Source of the DNA: Gammaproteobacteria bacterium
Lineage (GTDB): Bacteria > Pseudomonadota > Gammaproteobacteria > Granulosicoccales > Granulosicoccaceae
Assembly (NCBI GenBank): GCA_020444765.1
Contig: JAGRHW010000055.1
Coordinates: 1-13,245 of the forward strand
Length of the DNA: 13,245 nucleotides
Direction: 5' to 3'
Positions within the stretch are counted from its first letter, which is position 1; every line of letters begins with the position of its first letter. The position numbers were made by a program, and so were the translations under genes. The notes below the pieces were generated by a model. That model worked only from the letters and a program-made list of their open reading frames with translations, searched no databases and was not told the origin of the DNA. Below are positions 1-7,850 of this stretch, piece by piece.

Positions 1-113
1 AAAGTCAATAAGCCAATACTGGCGAGCAGTGTGAGCAAGCCAAAGACAACCCCGCCCAACACCCAGTTACTGTGCGGACGCATCAGACGGATAAACGGCA
101 GTAAAGCTTTCAT
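1..113 (-). CDS. cydC: CydC, N-terminal part of the CydDC ABC exporter (cut by window edge)
   Basis: Only the first 37 codons are present; the gene runs off the left edge. The protein starts MKALLPFIRLMRPHSNW and contains TLLASIGLLT, which matches the start of E. coli CydC (same LLASIGLLT segment leading into the first membrane helix). The start is well supported: GGAGG lies 7 bases before the ATG, and the ATG overlaps the cydD stop as ATGA, so translation is probably coupled. By family knowledge CydC pairs with CydD as a heterodimeric inner-membrane ABC exporter required for cytochrome bd assembly. It was described as a cysteine/glutathione exporter, and haem transport has also been proposed. 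Nothing can be said about its ATPase domain, which lies outside the window. Confidence 0.93.
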   Translation of the reverse strand, partial: MKALLPFIRLMRPHSNWVLGGVVFGLLTLLASIGLLT

Positions 114-1834
114 GCCGGCACCTCCGCCAGCTGCCCGGAGACCGGCTGCAGACGGCCCTGCTCCAGATGCCAGACCTCATCGGCCTGCAACACGCTGTTG
201 GCCCGATGCGTCAGCATCAGCACCAGCCGACCCTGGCAAAGCGTGCGCAGGGAGGCCAGCACCAGTTGCTCGCTGTGCCGGTCCAGATTGGCGGTTGGCT
301 CGTCCAGCAATAACACCGGCGCGTCTTTCAAAAACGCCCGCGCCAGGGCGATTCGCTGAATCTGCCCGCCGGACAGGCCCGCGCCCTGCTCGCCGGTTTG
401 CGTCTCCAGCCCCTGCGGCAAACGCTGTACAAACTCCAGCGCGTTGGCCTGCGCCAAAGCCTGCTGCAGCGCCTCTTCGCTGGCGTGCGGCGCGGCCAGC
501 AGGAGGTTGTCGCGCAGCGTGCCGGGAAACAAGGTGGTGTGCTGGCTGACCCAGGCCACCTGGTCGAGCCAATGATCGCGCCCCAGCATTTCCAGCGGCC
601 GTTCGTTGATCAGAATCTGCCCGCTGTCTGGGCGCCGAAAACCCAGCATCACCTGTAATAACGACGATTTGCCGGTGCCGCTCGGCCCGGTCAGCGCCAC
701 AATCCGCCCGGGCACCAGGTGTAGATTGAGATCGCGGAACACCGGCTGGCTGCGCCCCGGATAAGTCAGGCTGAGGCCACGCAAGTGGATTTTTTGCACC
801 GGCTCCGCCAAGGCCTGCCCGGACGACGCGAGGGCCAGCGGCTCTTCTTCGAGCAGCTCGCGGAGCTTGTCGGCAGCGGCCACGGCTTCCTGCTTGGCGT
901 GATAATGCGTGCCCAGCTCGCGCAACGGCAGATAGAACTCCGGCGCCAACAACAGGATAAACAGGCCTTGCTGCAGGTTTACCGGCTCGACCCAATAACC
1001 GAAATCCAGATGCCCCAGAAAACTGAAACCGAGATAGACCGCCACCATAGCGATCGACACCGAGGCGAAAAATTCCAGCACCGCCGAGGACAGAAACGCC
1101 AGCCGTAACACCTGCATGGTGCGCTGGCGGAACTCTTCCGAACCGGCCTCGATCACCTGCTGTTGCGCCCGGCTGCGATCGAACAGCTTGAGCGTAACGA
1201 TGCCCTGCACCACATCCAGAAAATGCGCACCGAGATGCGACAACGCGGCAAAATTGCGCCGATTGGCCTCGGCCGCACGCATGCCGACCAGCGCCATAAA
1301 CAGCGGCACCAGCGGCGCGGTCAGCAAAAAAATCAGCCCGGTCGCCCAGTTGACCGGGAAAATAAACGCCAGAATGACCAGCGGCAGCACAGCGGCCAGC
1401 GCCATCTGCGGCAGATAGCGGGCAAAAAAGCCATCCAGCGCCTCGACCTGTTCCAGCAACAAGGTACTCAAGGCGCCGCTGCGCTGGGCGCCCGTATAGG
1501 CCGGCCCCAGCCGCGCCACGCGCGCCAGCAACAAGGCACGCAGCCTGCGCCGCACACTTAGCGAAGCCCGCTGACCGGCCCAATCGCGCACCACGCCGAG
1601 CAGCGCGCGACACAGCAAAGCGCCGAGCAGAATCAGCAACAAAGGCCACTGCTGCGCCAGCGTTTGCGCGGAAAACAGCGTCGCATCGATCACCCGGGCC
1701 AACAAATGTGCCTGCACAATCAACAACAAGCCAACGCCGGTACCGGCCAGAATCGCCAGCCAGACCCAGCGTTTTTCGGACTCACCCAGTTGTTTCAACC
1801 ACTGTTGTTGCTCGCGTTCGTGCCTCTGACTCAT
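110..1834 (-). CDS. cydD: CydD, ABC exporter subunit (membrane + ATPase domains) for cytochrome bd assembly
   Basis: A 574-residue half-transporter, close to the usual length (E. coli CydD about 588). The N-terminal half is a six-helix type I exporter domain (about 25-310). It shares near-identical stretches with E. coli CydD, including ARYLPQMALA, LIPLFMALVGM-like, FRQRTMQVLRLAFLSS and APEFYLPLRELG. The ATPase domain (about 345-570) is intact: Walker A GPSGTGKS at 383-390, Q-loop Gln431, signature LSGGQ at 487-491, Walker B VLLLDE at 507-512 and switch His543. It is the first gene of the pair, with cydC directly downstream through an ATGA overlap. No cytochrome bd oxidase genes are in the window; cydAB are often nearby in relatives and may lie beyond cydC or elsewhere. 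The ribosome site before the ATG is weak (AAGGAATGG, rather far upstream), so the exact start is slightly uncertain. Confidence 0.96.
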   Translation of the reverse strand: MSQRHEREQQQWLKQLGESEKRWVWLAILAGTGVGLLLIVQAHLLARVIDATLFSAQTLAQQWPLLLILLGALLCRALLGVVRDWAGQRASLSVRRRLRALLLARVARLGPAYTGAQRSGALSTLLLEQVEALDGFFARYLPQMALAAVLPLVILAFIFPVNWATGLIFLLTAPLVPLFMALVGMRAAEANRRNFAALSHLGAHFLDVVQGIVTLKLFDRSRAQQQVIEAGSEEFRQRTMQVLRLAFLSSAVLEFFASVSIAMVAVYLGFSFLGHLDFGYWVEPVNLQQGLFILLLAPEFYLPLRELGTHYHAKQEAVAAADKLRELLEEEPLALASSGQALAEPVQKIHLRGLSLTYPGRSQPVFRDLNLHLVPGRIVALTGPSGTGKSSLLQVMLGFRRPDSGQILINERPLEMLGRDHWLDQVAWVSQHTTLFPGTLRDNLLLAAPHASEEALQQALAQANALEFVQRLPQGLETQTGEQGAGLSGGQIQRIALARAFLKDAPVLLLDEPTANLDRHSEQLVLASLRTLCQGRLVLMLTHRANSVLQADEVWHLEQGRLQPVSGQLAEVPA

Positions 1835-2127
1835 GCCGAAAATTCCATTCCTTCAATTCTGCTGCCAGCGTTTCGAAAACATCCGCAGACAAACCAATAC
1901 GCCGACCTCCGGTGAACTGTCGCCGATGATACAGGGAAATGTCCGTCTAATGGCCTTCCAGATCTTCATAAACGCTTATGCGGGTGGTCTTACGTAATCT
2001 TGTGCGGCATATTAAAACGCGCCGCGCATGTCACCAGAGTCAACGTGTCGGCCGAACGTCATTACGACGTGGCATTTGCGCTTGAATGTCATGTTTAACT
2101 CAGGTTTGCATTACGGGAGGCCACTTT
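1835..2127. other. Divergent intergenic region between cydD and the LysR gene
   Basis: These 293 bases must hold the promoters of cydD (leftward) and the LysR gene (rightward), but I see no unambiguous -35/-10 pair for either. Two small inverted repeats are visible. CATAA-N4-TTATG lies at 1967-1980 and ACGTC-N5-GACGT at 2056-2070. The second, upstream of the regulator, could be a LysR self-binding site, but that is a guess. No open reading frame here looks real. Confidence 0.4.
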
Positions 2128-3072
2128 ATGAAAACCCATCATGGCTGGATTCGTCGGGTCAAGCTGCAACAGCTGCGTACCGTGCTGGCGGTGGCAGATC
2201 ACGATAGCCTGCTACAGGCGGCCAATGCCCTGGGGCTTAGCCAGCCTGCGGTCACCAAGGCTTTGCATGAGTTGGAAAGTGAGCTGGGTGTCGAGCTGTT
2301 TGTGCGGACCAGTCGAGGCACCTATCCTACCGAATACGGGCGTTTGTTGGCGGCGCGGGCGCGGATTATCTTTTCACAATTGGCGCGCGCCTCGGATGAG
2401 TTGTTCGATCTGCGCGATGGTTTCTCCGGGCATGTGCGTGTCGGTACCTTGATTGCCGGGGCTGCCAGCCTGTTGCCAATGGCGATCGTGGCCCTGCAGC
2501 AAACTTATCCGGGGATTCGGGTGTTGGTCACCGAAGGCACTTACGAGCAGCTGGTGCCACAGTTGCGCCAGGGGACGCTGGATTTATTACTGGGCCGTTT
2601 GCCGGCGCATCGTTATCGCGAGGAGCTGGATGTCGAGCCGCTGTATCAGGAGCGGGTCGAATTTGTCGTGCGCCCGGAGCACCCGTCTCTGGCGATGGAA
2701 GCGCCGGCGCTGGAGAGTCTGCGCGCCTGGCCGTGGATTCTGCCACCACCGGATACCACCTTGCGGCAGATGCTGGAAGCGGCATTTCACGATGCCAACC
2801 TCGATCTGCCAGAGGCCATGTGTGAATCCATGTCGGTGGTATCAAACCGCCAGCTGATTCTGCACAGCAATGTGATTGGCGCGTTCCCTGCCCAGGTTCT
2901 CGCGCCGGATATCGCCAGTGGCATGCTGGCGGCGGTAAGGCTGGCGCGCCCACTCACCTTCGGCCCGGTTGGGATATCGACCTTGCGTGGAGTGATGCCC
3001 GGCAATGCGGTGGGTGCGCTGATTGATGCCGTGCGCAGGGCCGTGGCAAACGTACAAATCTCGCAAGTGTGA
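2128..3072 (+). CDS. LysR-type transcriptional regulator, probable controller of the downstream catabolic/TRAP operon
   Basis: A 314-residue LysR-family regulator of normal length. The N-terminal winged helix-turn-helix (about 11-70) shows the family pattern LQQLRTVLAVADHDSLLQAANALG followed by LSQPAVTKALHELE, ELGVELF and RTSRGTYPTEYGR. A C-terminal periplasmic-binding-like effector domain (about 95-305) follows, with GHVRVGTLIAGAASLLP and a domain resembling the GbpR/aromatic-acid regulators of the family. I chose ATG 2128 because GGGAGG lies 7 bases upstream; the upstream in-frame ATG at 2086 has no such site and would add residues before the domain. The gene points the same way as the operon that follows, separated by 122 bases, rather than being divergent as is more common for LysR. 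The effector is unknown; an aromatic acid or a ring-cleavage product fits the context. Confidence 0.9.
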   Translation: MKTHHGWIRRVKLQQLRTVLAVADHDSLLQAANALGLSQPAVTKALHELESELGVELFVRTSRGTYPTEYGRLLAARARIIFSQLARASDELFDLRDGFSGHVRVGTLIAGAASLLPMAIVALQQTYPGIRVLVTEGTYEQLVPQLRQGTLDLLLGRLPAHRYREELDVEPLYQERVEFVVRPEHPSLAMEAPALESLRAWPWILPPPDTTLRQMLEAAFHDANLDLPEAMCESMSVVSNRQLILHSNVIGAFPAQVLAPDIASGMLAAVRLARPLTFGPVGISTLRGVMPGNAVGALIDAVRRAVANVQISQV

Positions 3073-3079
3073 TTTGCGA
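3061..3079. promoter_or_regulatory. Inverted repeat TCGCAA-N7-TTGCGA spanning the LysR stop codon; candidate operator
   Basis: Perfect 6-bp arms (3061-3066 and 3074-3079) around a 7-base centre, overlapping the last codons and the stop (3070-3072) of the regulator gene. Its centre lies about 37 bases before a perfect TATAAT. That corresponds to roughly -48 from a start near 3118, a plausible LysR activation position. It has no T-run, so a terminator is unlikely. Binding by the adjacent LysR protein is inferred. Confidence 0.5.
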
Positions 3080-3085
3080 TATAAC

Positions 3086-3112
3086 TTCAGGGAATAACAA
3101 AAAGCCTATAAT
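3086..3112 (+). promoter_or_regulatory. Probable promoter of the dioxygenase-TRAP operon
   Basis: A perfect -10 element TATAAT lies at 3107-3112. The -35 region (around 3084-3091, ACTTCAGG) is far from consensus, which suits an activator-dependent LysR-controlled promoter. The predicted start near 3118 leaves a leader of about 75 bases before the GTG start of the dioxygenase. The leader contains the small palindrome GGTTT-CGGA-AAACC at 3143-3156, whose role is unknown. Confidence 0.55.
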
Positions 3113-3194
3113 TCATTTCCATCTATAGCGGGTTCGTCCTAAGGTTTCGGAAAACCATAAACTAGCATCCGAACAACGGGAAGGAGGAAACACG

Positions 3195-4052
3195 GTGATC
3201 GACCTGCTGGATATTCGTTATGTACGGCTGGGCACCCGGGATCTGGCCAATGCCATTGATTTTGCCACGCGTATCCTGGGCCTTCAGCTGGTTCGGCAAA
3301 GCGCGGATACGGCCTATTTTCGCAGTGACGACCGGGACCATACCCTGTGCTATTTTGAGGGTGATCCCAGCGATCACACCCTGGCGTTTGAGTTGTGTGA
3401 TGGGCAGGCACTGGAGCAGGCTGCTGCCGGTCTGGACGCTGCGGGTATTCGTGTTCACGAAGGCGATACCGAGGCCTGCGAAAAGCGCCTGGTGCAGCGC
3501 TTTATTTCATTGACCGATTACAGTGGCAATACCATCGAACTGGTCGTGAGGCCTCAGGCCAGCGGTCGACGCTATTTCCCTTCCCGCGATGCCGGCATCA
3601 CCGGTTTTTCCCATGTGGGCCTGTGCTCGCAGGATCCGCTGCGCGATGAAAAGTTCTGGACCGAAGTGTTTAATGCCCGGGTCAGTGATTGGATCGGTGC
3701 CTCACCGTTGCTGCGGATCGATGAAATCCATCACAAGATCGCGTTGTTTCCCACCCAGCGCAGTGGTATCCAGCATATCAACCATCAGGTGGAAAGCGTC
3801 GATGACATCATGAGAAGCTGGTACTTCTTGCAGGAAGCAGGGGTCAAGGTTGTCTTTGGCCCGGGCCGACACCCGACCTCCGGCGCGCGCTTTCTGTATT
3901 TTGAGGGCCCCGACGGGATGGTTTACGAGTATTCCTGCGGTGTTTCCAGTATCCACGATGAAACTTCTCATCGGCCACGCCAGTTTCCGGCAACCCCGGA
4001 AGGCTTCTGTATGTGGGGCTCCAAGCCGGATATCGCCGAATTCAAATCCTGA
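3195..4052 (+). CDS. Type I extradiol ring-cleavage dioxygenase (VOC superfamily)
   Basis: A 285-residue two-domain VOC protein, close to the length of BphC-type extradiol dioxygenases (about 290-300). The C-terminal domain carries a full active site by alignment in mind with BphC. The Fe(II) ligands are His140 (FSHVGL), His194 (IQHINHQVE) and Glu245 (VYEYSCG). The catalytic residues are His180 (IHHKIALF), His226 (GPGRHPTSG) and Tyr235 (FLYFEGPDG). So it should open a catechol-type ring next to the hydroxyls, using O2, in the cytoplasm. The start is GTG with a strong AAGGAGG 7 bases upstream. It is first in an operon with a class II aldolase-fold protein and a TRAP transporter. The pairing recalls cumate/2,3-dihydroxybenzoate 3,4-dioxygenase with its decarboxylase (CmtC/CmtD type), so a carboxylated catechol is the best substrate guess. 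The substrate is inferred, not shown. Confidence 0.85.
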   Translation: MIDLLDIRYVRLGTRDLANAIDFATRILGLQLVRQSADTAYFRSDDRDHTLCYFEGDPSDHTLAFELCDGQALEQAAAGLDAAGIRVHEGDTEACEKRLVQRFISLTDYSGNTIELVVRPQASGRRYFPSRDAGITGFSHVGLCSQDPLRDEKFWTEVFNARVSDWIGASPLLRIDEIHHKIALFPTQRSGIQHINHQVESVDDIMRSWYFLQEAGVKVVFGPGRHPTSGARFLYFEGPDGMVYEYSCGVSSIHDETSHRPRQFPATPEGFCMWGSKPDIAEFKS

Positions 4053-4107
4053 CGTCTCGCCAGCGACGAGACACTCAAACAAAGGGAACAATAAGGAGAG
4101 CTCACAG

Positions 4108-4803
4108 ATGAGTGAGACAGGACAACTGTGCATGCAAAACAGCCAGGCCGAGCTGCAGCGCCTGGTAAGAAAAACGGCCCGTGCGCTGGGGCGCCATGGG
4201 TTAGCGCACGCCTATGGGCACTGTAGCCAACGGCTGGATGCCCGGCACTTTCTGGTTTGTGCAGCGAAACCGCTGAAAACAATTCGCCCGGGCGAAGAAG
4301 GCATGATCGTGCCTGTGGATGGGCCTTTGCCAGAAGGGGTGCTGGGTGAAGTGCGCATCCACCAACAGATTTACCGCACACGCCCTGACATCGGCGGAGT
4401 CGTACGCAGTATGCCGCCGCAGCTGATGGCTTTGTCGGTGATGGGTTGTGTGCCGCGGCTGGTGCATGGTATGAGCGCCTATTTCCACGAAGGAGTGGCC
4501 TATTGGGATGATCCACAACTGATTCGAGATGATGCCCGTGCAGAAGCATTGGTAAAGACAATGCAATCCAGGCTTGGTTTGGTGATGCGTGGCAACGGCT
4601 CGGTGGTGGCGGGGGATTCCCTGATGGAGGCGCTGGTGCTGACCTGGTATCTCGAAGATGCGGCACGGATCGAGCTGGCCTGCCTGAAAGCGGGTCGTGA
4701 GCCCCGTTTGTTGTCGCTTGAAGAAGCCCGCCGCCGGGCGACCCGGCATGGGCGGATTTTCGAGCGGATGTGGGATTACCTCACCGATGGTGACAGTGAA
4801 TGA
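4108..4803 (+). CDS. Class II aldolase/adducin-fold protein, probable ring-cleavage-product or catechol-carboxylate decarboxylase
   Basis: A 231-residue protein of the class II aldolase/adducin family. The fold motifs are present: AYGHCSQR (36-42), KPLKTIRPGE (54-63), GEVRIHQQIYRTRPDI (80-95) and a C-terminal EDAARIELA helix. Glu81 matches the catalytic Glu of fuculose-phosphate aldolase. The zinc histidines of true aldolases are not there. The HTHP motif reads RSMPP (100-104) and the NHG motif reads RGNG (161-164). From memory RGNG is typical of a subfamily annotated as CmtD-like decarboxylases; relatives such as 3,4-dihydroxyphthalate decarboxylase also use this fold. I therefore infer decarboxylation of the dioxygenase product or substrate rather than a retro-aldol reaction. 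ATG 4108 is chosen for AAGGAG 9 bases upstream; longer in-frame starts overlap the dioxygenase gene. The stop overlaps the next ATG (ATGA). Confidence 0.75.
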   Translation: MSETGQLCMQNSQAELQRLVRKTARALGRHGLAHAYGHCSQRLDARHFLVCAAKPLKTIRPGEEGMIVPVDGPLPEGVLGEVRIHQQIYRTRPDIGGVVRSMPPQLMALSVMGCVPRLVHGMSAYFHEGVAYWDDPQLIRDDARAEALVKTMQSRLGLVMRGNGSVVAGDSLMEALVLTWYLEDAARIELACLKAGREPRLLSLEEARRRATRHGRIFERMWDYLTDGDSE

Positions 4804-5351
4804 GCACCTCGCAGGGTGTGCTGCAGGGTCTCAGTCGGCGCCTGGCGCAGCTTGAACTGACACTGGCTGGGGTCGCCCTGAGTGGGGTTCTTTTGTTGTT
4901 GCTCTTGAATGTGCTGACGCGCGCGATTGGCCAGGCCTTCTTTTGGACCGATGAGCTGGCCGTCAGCCTGATGGTGTGGATGGCGTTTCTGGCGGCATCC
5001 GCGAGTATTCATCATGGGAGCAATATCGCCGTTTCCATTGTCAGTGAGTTTCTCCCTCCGAAGCTTAGGTTCTGGCTTGCAATATTAGTAAACACTCTGG
5101 TGTTAGGGTTCTTTCTGATTTTGCTGTGGCTGTGCTGGCGCTGGTTCGATTTGCCGGGGCTGGCCGCGGCAGGTTGGGACAGCACGACTTTTGCCAGCGA
5201 AACATTCAATTTTATTTACAGTGAACCGACTCAGACCCTCGGGCTAGGAAAGATCTGGTTCTGGCTGGTGGTGCCATGGTTTGCATTGGGTGGCAGCCTG
5301 CATGCGCTGGCCCAATTGCGGCGTGCTGCTCGCCGAGGTGTTAACTCATGA
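4800..5351 (+). CDS. TRAP transporter small permease (DctQ family)
   Basis: A 183-residue membrane protein with four predicted helices (about 20-42, 52-72, 90-115 and 150-172), the usual DctQ length and layout. The family signature FFWTDELAVSLMVWMAFLAAS follows the first helix. It translates from an ATG overlapping the previous stop and itself overlaps the next gene by ATGA, so the three reading frames are tightly coupled. With the large permease and the binding protein it forms a sodium- or proton-driven importer in the inner membrane. The bound substrate is set by the binding protein. Confidence 0.92.
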   Translation: MSTSQGVLQGLSRRLAQLELTLAGVALSGVLLLLLLNVLTRAIGQAFFWTDELAVSLMVWMAFLAASASIHHGSNIAVSIVSEFLPPKLRFWLAILVNTLVLGFFLILLWLCWRWFDLPGLAAAGWDSTTFASETFNFIYSEPTQTLGLGKIWFWLVVPWFALGGSLHALAQLRRAARRGVNS

Positions 5352-6610
5352 CGGTGGTTACTGCCTTTTTGCTGCTGTTGTTCATGGCGGTGCCGGTTGC
5401 CCTGGTGCTGGCGATCGTGTCGCTAATTTATATCGCGCATAGCGATAACTGGGTGTTGCTAGCGTCTTATCCACAGCAGTTATTCAGTGGTTTGGAAAAC
5501 TATGGTCTGATGGCTTTGCCCCTGTTTATCCTGGTCGGCGAACTCATGGGCGAAACCGGCATCGCGCGGCGCCTGATGACGATGGCGGCGGCAATGATGG
5601 GGCAAGTGCGTGGTGGGCTGGCCTATGTGAATTTGCTGGCCAATATGATGATGGCGTCGATTCTCGGCTCCACGGTGGCGCAGATTACCGTGATGACGCG
5701 GATGGCGGTGCCGGAGATGGAAAAAGCCGGTTACTCGCGAGAGCATGCGGTGGCGCTGACTGCGGCAGGTGGCTTGCTGGCGCCGATCATTCCTCCCTCA
5801 ATGTTGTTTGTGATTTTTGGCGTGATCGCGCAGATTTCCATTGGGAAGTTATTCATTGCCGGTATTTTGCCGGGTATTTTGTTAAGCCTGAGTTTTTTTG
5901 CGCTGCTTGGCTGGATGGCGAAACGCCATGATTTCCCGTGCAAAGAGAAGCAGTCGTTTCGTGAAAAGCGAGCCGCGATTATGCAAGGCGGATACGCGGC
6001 GCTCATCCCTCTGACAATCGTAGGAACGATTCTGGCGGGCCTTGCCACGCCAACCGAAGCCGCTGCATTGGCCTGTCTGGTCTCGATTGCCGTGGGGCGG
6101 TTTATTTACCGTGAATTTGCCTGGGCGGCGCTCTGGCCGGCGATCGTGCGTACGGCGCGCAGTTCATCGATTGTCTTGTTGCTGATCGCCTGTGCGCAAG
6201 TCTTTAGCTGGGTCATTACCTTTGAGAACCTGCCGGCGCAAACCGCAATCTGGATGCAATCGGTAGCCGGTTCCGCGGAGGTTTTTCTGCTCCTGGTGCT
6301 GCTTCTGCTATTGCTGGTTGGCATGGTACTAGATCCCATCCCGGCCTTGATTCTGGTGGTGCCGGTGCTGCTGCCGGTGGCCACGGATGTGTATGCTATC
6401 GACCCTTTTCATTTTGGTGTGATTGTCTGCCTGACGCTGGTGCTGGGTTTGCTGACGCCACCGGTCGGCTCAGCGCTCTTTGCCGCAGCGGCCTTGTCGG
6501 GTATACGCAGTGAACGCCTGGCCTGGCTGTTACTACCTTATTTACTGGTGATGTTATGCCTCTTGCTACTGATGATTTATATACCTGGGTTGGTGACAGG
6601 CTTGATTTAA
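5348..6610 (+). CDS. TRAP transporter large permease (DctM family)
   Basis: A 420-residue polytopic protein, full length for DctM. It is hydrophobic throughout with about a dozen membrane segments. Typical stretches are GLMALPLFILVGELMGETGIARRL near residue 50, NMMMASILGSTVAQITVMTRMAVPEM, LTAAGGLLAPIIPPSMLFVIFGVI near 138-160, IVGTILAGLATPTEAAALA and VCLTLVLGLLTPPVGSALF. These belong to the ion-transporter superfamily core that moves substrate with Na+ or H+. Start ATG overlaps the small-permease stop. A 51-base gap, with no obvious terminator, separates it from the binding protein gene. Confidence 0.95.
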   Translation: MTVVTAFLLLLFMAVPVALVLAIVSLIYIAHSDNWVLLASYPQQLFSGLENYGLMALPLFILVGELMGETGIARRLMTMAAAMMGQVRGGLAYVNLLANMMMASILGSTVAQITVMTRMAVPEMEKAGYSREHAVALTAAGGLLAPIIPPSMLFVIFGVIAQISIGKLFIAGILPGILLSLSFFALLGWMAKRHDFPCKEKQSFREKRAAIMQGGYAALIPLTIVGTILAGLATPTEAAALACLVSIAVGRFIYREFAWAALWPAIVRTARSSSIVLLLIACAQVFSWVITFENLPAQTAIWMQSVAGSAEVFLLLVLLLLLLVGMVLDPIPALILVVPVLLPVATDVYAIDPFHFGVIVCLTLVLGLLTPPVGSALFAAAALSGIRSERLAWLLLPYLLVMLCLLLLMIYIPGLVTGLI

Positions 6611-6661
6611 TAAAATTCTGAATAATTAATAACACAACAACTGGAGTACCGAGGAGGAAAT

Positions 6662-7639
6662 ATGAAGTATCCAAAAATTCTGAGAATTTTTATTCTGGCA
6701 CTTTGCCTTTTACCGGGAACCGTTCTGGCAAAAACCTTGCGCATCGGGCTTATTACACCGCCTTCCCACCAGTGGACGATTACCGCCCAGGGCCTGGCCG
6801 AGGACCTGGCAAAAGCGAGTGGTGGAGAGCTTGAACTGGCGGTATTCCCGGCCGGGCAGTTGGGCAACGAGGCGGCGATGCTACAGCAGTTGCAAAGCGG
6901 TGCCCTGGACTTGGCATTTTTGGCCGCGGGTGAGGTGGCTAATCGCAGTGCTAATTTTTCTGCCCTGTTTGCGCCTTATTTGGTCAATACGCCAATTCAG
7001 GGGCGAGAATTGTTACAGGGGCCGACGGCTTTGGCGATGCTGGAAGACCTAAAGCAATTAGGGCTTATCGGGCTGGGTTACGGTATGGCCGGCATGCGCC
7101 AGATTGTGATGAAAGGTGAGGTGAAGTCGGTCAAGGATCTGGCTGGACGGAAAATTCGCATCATGCCTGTAGCGCCGGAGCGGGATTTCTGGAGCAAAGT
7201 GGGGGCGGCACCGACGCCAATTCCTCTGCCGGCACTTTATGATGCTTTTGCCAATGGCCAGGTTGATGGCATGCAGATCGATTTCGAAGGCACCTGGAAT
7301 ACCCGCTATCTGGATCATGCTGACACCATTATCGAGTCTTCGCACATGATGTTGCCCATGGTGGCGGTGGCCTCGGGGCGGAGCTGGAAAGCATTATCGG
7401 CAGCTCAGCGTGAACAGATCCAAAGCACGGTTGGTAAACGCTTGAGTGCGCTATTCGAGGCTTATGAGGCAATCGACCGGGACTACTTCACAAAGATCAA
7501 GGGTTCCGGCATCACCGTCATTCATGTGGACCGTGTTTTTTTTGGTGATGTCATCAATGCCTGGTATGCAGAATGGCGTGTGAAGGCCCCGGCCCTTGAA
7601 GCATTGGAAAAAGACGCACAGTCCATCCTTGGGCAGTGA
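6662..7639 (+). CDS. TRAP transporter periplasmic substrate-binding protein (DctP family)
   Basis: A 325-residue secreted protein. A signal peptide covers 1-23 (KILRIF then a hydrophobic run, ending VLA before KTLRIGL). The mature part has the DctP pattern: GELELAVFPAGQLGNE, GALDLAFLAAGEVANR, the segment DLAGRKIRIMP with Arg166 at the position that binds the substrate carboxylate in this family, and ALYDAFANGQVDGMQ. It therefore probably binds an organic acid. Given the dioxygenase and decarboxylase upstream, an aromatic acid is plausible but unproven. GAGGAGG lies a few bases before the ATG, stronger than the sites of the permeases, as expected for a component needed in excess. It is the last gene before the hairpin at 7678-7703. 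Confidence 0.95.
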   Translation: MKYPKILRIFILALCLLPGTVLAKTLRIGLITPPSHQWTITAQGLAEDLAKASGGELELAVFPAGQLGNEAAMLQQLQSGALDLAFLAAGEVANRSANFSALFAPYLVNTPIQGRELLQGPTALAMLEDLKQLGLIGLGYGMAGMRQIVMKGEVKSVKDLAGRKIRIMPVAPERDFWSKVGAAPTPIPLPALYDAFANGQVDGMQIDFEGTWNTRYLDHADTIIESSHMMLPMVAVASGRSWKALSAAQREQIQSTVGKRLSALFEAYEAIDRDYFTKIKGSGITVIHVDRVFFGDVINAWYAEWRVKAPALEALEKDAQSILGQ

Positions 7640-7677
7640 GTCGAACGGGTTCAGAACTCAGTCTGTTTTTGAGTCAG

Positions 7678-7711
7678 GTCTGCCCGTGTCAAATCGGGCA
7701 GACACTTTTCT
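7678..7711 (+). terminator. Rho-independent terminator of the TRAP operon
   Basis: A perfect 9-bp stem, GTCTGCCCG (7678-7686) with CGGGCAGAC (7695-7703), 8-base loop, followed by ACTTTTCTTT. It lies 38 bases after the binding-protein stop and is the natural end of the LysR-controlled transcript. Confidence 0.8.
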
Positions 7712-7757
7712 TTCCAGCAGGTAGTCATACCAAAACTGCTCATAGATATGAGCTGAA

Positions 7758-7850
7758 TCAGAGATGACGAAACCGCTCCAACACCACTGCAAGAATAATC
7801 ACCACACCGACAGTAAACATCTGGTAGAACGACGAAACGCCCATGATGTT
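7758..7850 (-). pseudogene. C-terminal remnant of an RbsC-type sugar ABC transporter permease
   Basis: On the minus strand, 30 codons ending in TGA (7758-7760) read NIMGVSSFYQMFTVGVV and then IILAVVLERFRHL. This is the recognisable tail of ribose/xylose-type ABC permeases (typical form: NLLGVSSFYQ, then a last membrane helix, then LDR). Upstream of Asn the frame no longer looks like the family, so the gene is cut at about 7850, where a GntR remnant begins on the other strand. No start or transmembrane core remains, so it cannot be functional. Confidence 0.75.

Noticed and set aside
177..1649. Long second open frame on the minus strand inside cydD (490 residues)
   Set aside because: It is a GC-rich shadow of cydD: Ala/Gly/Arg-rich, no domain, while the other frame has a complete ABC exporter.
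3968..4666. Minus-strand open frame of 232 residues opposite the aldolase-fold gene
   Set aside because: Pro/His-rich low-complexity translation with no ribosome site; the plus-strand frame has clear family motifs and ATGA coupling.
7652..7760. Minus-strand open stretch reading EQFWYDYLLERKVSARF after the permease remnant
   Set aside because: It looked protein-like but overlaps the terminator hairpin, lacks a start and matches no family I know.
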